Source: Candidatus Zophobacter franzmannii (GTDB lineage Bacteria; Cloacimonadota; Cloacimonadia; Cloacimonadales; JAFGVF01). From it: a stretch of 13,753 nt of DNA. The notes beneath the pieces are model-generated. The model was not told the DNA's origin. It did not search any database and worked only from the letters and a program-made list of their open reading frames with translations. Below, in pieces: positions 13,025-13,753 of this stretch. The DNA is taken from NCBI GenBank assembly GCA_030765245.1, contig JAVCCX010000115.1:1-13753 (forward strand), written 5' to 3'. The stretch's first letter is position 1. The number at the start of each line of letters is the position of its first letter. Both the position numbers and the translations under genes were made by a program.

Positions 13025-13753
13025 GAAAGTCGGAAGTATTTATCGTAAGGAGTTAATGGAAGTCTTCCGTGATAAACGGACTATGTTCACAGTTATTCTC
13101 CTTCCTATGATTCTTTATCCTCTGCTATTCATCGGTGTCAGCTCGATAATGATGCGTCAGACAGTCAAGATTGAGAAAAAGGGTGCAAATGTAAATGTGG
13201 TTTATACTGTTGACCCTTCAAACCAGAGTAGCATAGAACTTCTGTTAGAAGAACTAAGAGCTGATGAAGGGTTACGCGTATCTACAACATCCGCAGACTT
13301 TGTCTTCCCTGAAGATGCAAAACCTGATGTTACAATAACTATTCGTGATAGCCTGGCAGCATCAAATACCTGGGTGTTCCTCACAGAAGTGACCTATGAC
13401 AATACTAAAGATAGTAGTGAGATGGGGCAGGGGAAGATAAGCAAAATTATTAGTGCAGTTGAGAAGAAGATATCAACTCAACGATTAGCTGAAATTGGTG
13501 TTGGAGATGAATACCTAAATCTCTTCCGCTATAAGGCTGTAAGTATTGCCACTGAAACACGGGTTTATGGGAAAATACTTGGTACGTTCCTACCTTATCT
13601 CCTAATGATGCTTATTGTTAGTGGTGGGGCTGTTGTTGCAACTGACTTAATAGCGGGGGAAAAAGAAAGGAAAACATTAGAAACTCTACTGATAAGTGCA
13701 GCTAAGCGTAACGAGATTGTACTTGGGAAGTATCTGACGATTATGACGATGTC
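13014..13753 (+). CDS. natB: ABC-2 type permease, NatB-like (5' part, runs off the window)
   Basis: The ORF starts at ATG 13014 inside natA and stays open to the window end (246 complete codons). It begins MNFKKVGSIYRKELMEVFRDKRTM, the usual cytoplasmic amphipathic start of ABC-2 permeases. A first membrane segment (about 25-47, FTVILLPMILYPLLFIGVSS) is followed by a large extracytoplasmic domain of about 140 residues. The second segment (about 190-212) is followed by DLIAGEKERKTLETLLIS, the highly typical NatB/ABC-2 coupling motif. GAGGAAGAGGAG lies upstream of the ATG within natA. It pairs with the natA product as membrane channel. Function beyond export is not determined. Confidence 0.88.
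   Translation, partial: MNFKKVGSIYRKELMEVFRDKRTMFTVILLPMILYPLLFIGVSSIMMRQTVKIEKKGANVNVVYTVDPSNQSSIELLLEELRADEGLRVSTTSADFVFPEDAKPDVTITIRDSLAASNTWVFLTEVTYDNTKDSSEMGQGKISKIISAVEKKISTQRLAEIGVGDEYLNLFRYKAVSIATETRVYGKILGTFLPYLLMMLIVSGGAVVATDLIAGEKERKTLETLLISAAKRNEIVLGKYLTIMTM

Noticed and set aside
1..13753. CRISPR arrays, tRNA or rRNA genes, integrase or transposase genes
   Set aside because: None seen: no regularly spaced repeats, no cloverleaf or rRNA signature, and no recombinase-type protein among the frames.

Overview
The window is about 13.75 kb of AT-rich bacterial chromosome with dense, mostly housekeeping-type genes. A predicted secreted protein ends in a type IX secretion (T9SS) sorting domain with the core YPNPFNPST, and there is a lipid A-type acyltransferase. 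Together these point to a diderm, LPS-bearing bacterium of the Fibrobacteres-Chlorobi-Bacteroidetes side of the tree. The FNPST sorting core and the TPR-sigma54 regulator suggest Cloacimonadota or a relative. That placement is inference from family features, not from a search.

Left part (1-7570). The 3' end of guaA (GMP synthase) is followed by a terminator and a minus-strand VOC/glyoxalase-like gene. Then comes a divergent pair: a TPR-sensor sigma54 activator (minus strand) and, on the plus strand, a small ORF plus a two-module beta-helix surface protein. The gap between them carries a large palindromic site and a good -24/-12 sigma54 promoter, spaced like an enhancer and its promoter. This looks like a self-contained regulatory circuit for one surface protein. 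It is followed by a second, closely related VOC gene that has an in-frame stop, then rph (RNase PH) and trxA, all on the minus strand. The two VOC copies are direct repeats on either side of the activator/surface-protein module. A scrap resembling the rph 3' end lies upstream of the first copy, so that copy was probably duplicated out of the rph-VOC locus.

Middle part (7670-10420). An LpxL/HtrB-like acyltransferase (plus) and an Ldh2-family malate/lactate dehydrogenase (minus) converge. The gap between them is filled by a 703-bp unit: a GxxExxY-family (PD-(D/E)XK-like) gene enclosed by 35-bp perfect inverted repeats. The repeats end 6 and 7 bases from the two neighbouring stop codons. This is the most unusual structure in the window.

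Right part (10640-13753). A small cupin protein is followed by an M42 metallo-aminopeptidase, a NatA-type ABC ATPase that starts at TTG, and the 5' part of a NatB-type ABC-2 permease that overlaps natA by 11 bases and runs off the window. The last three look like one operon.
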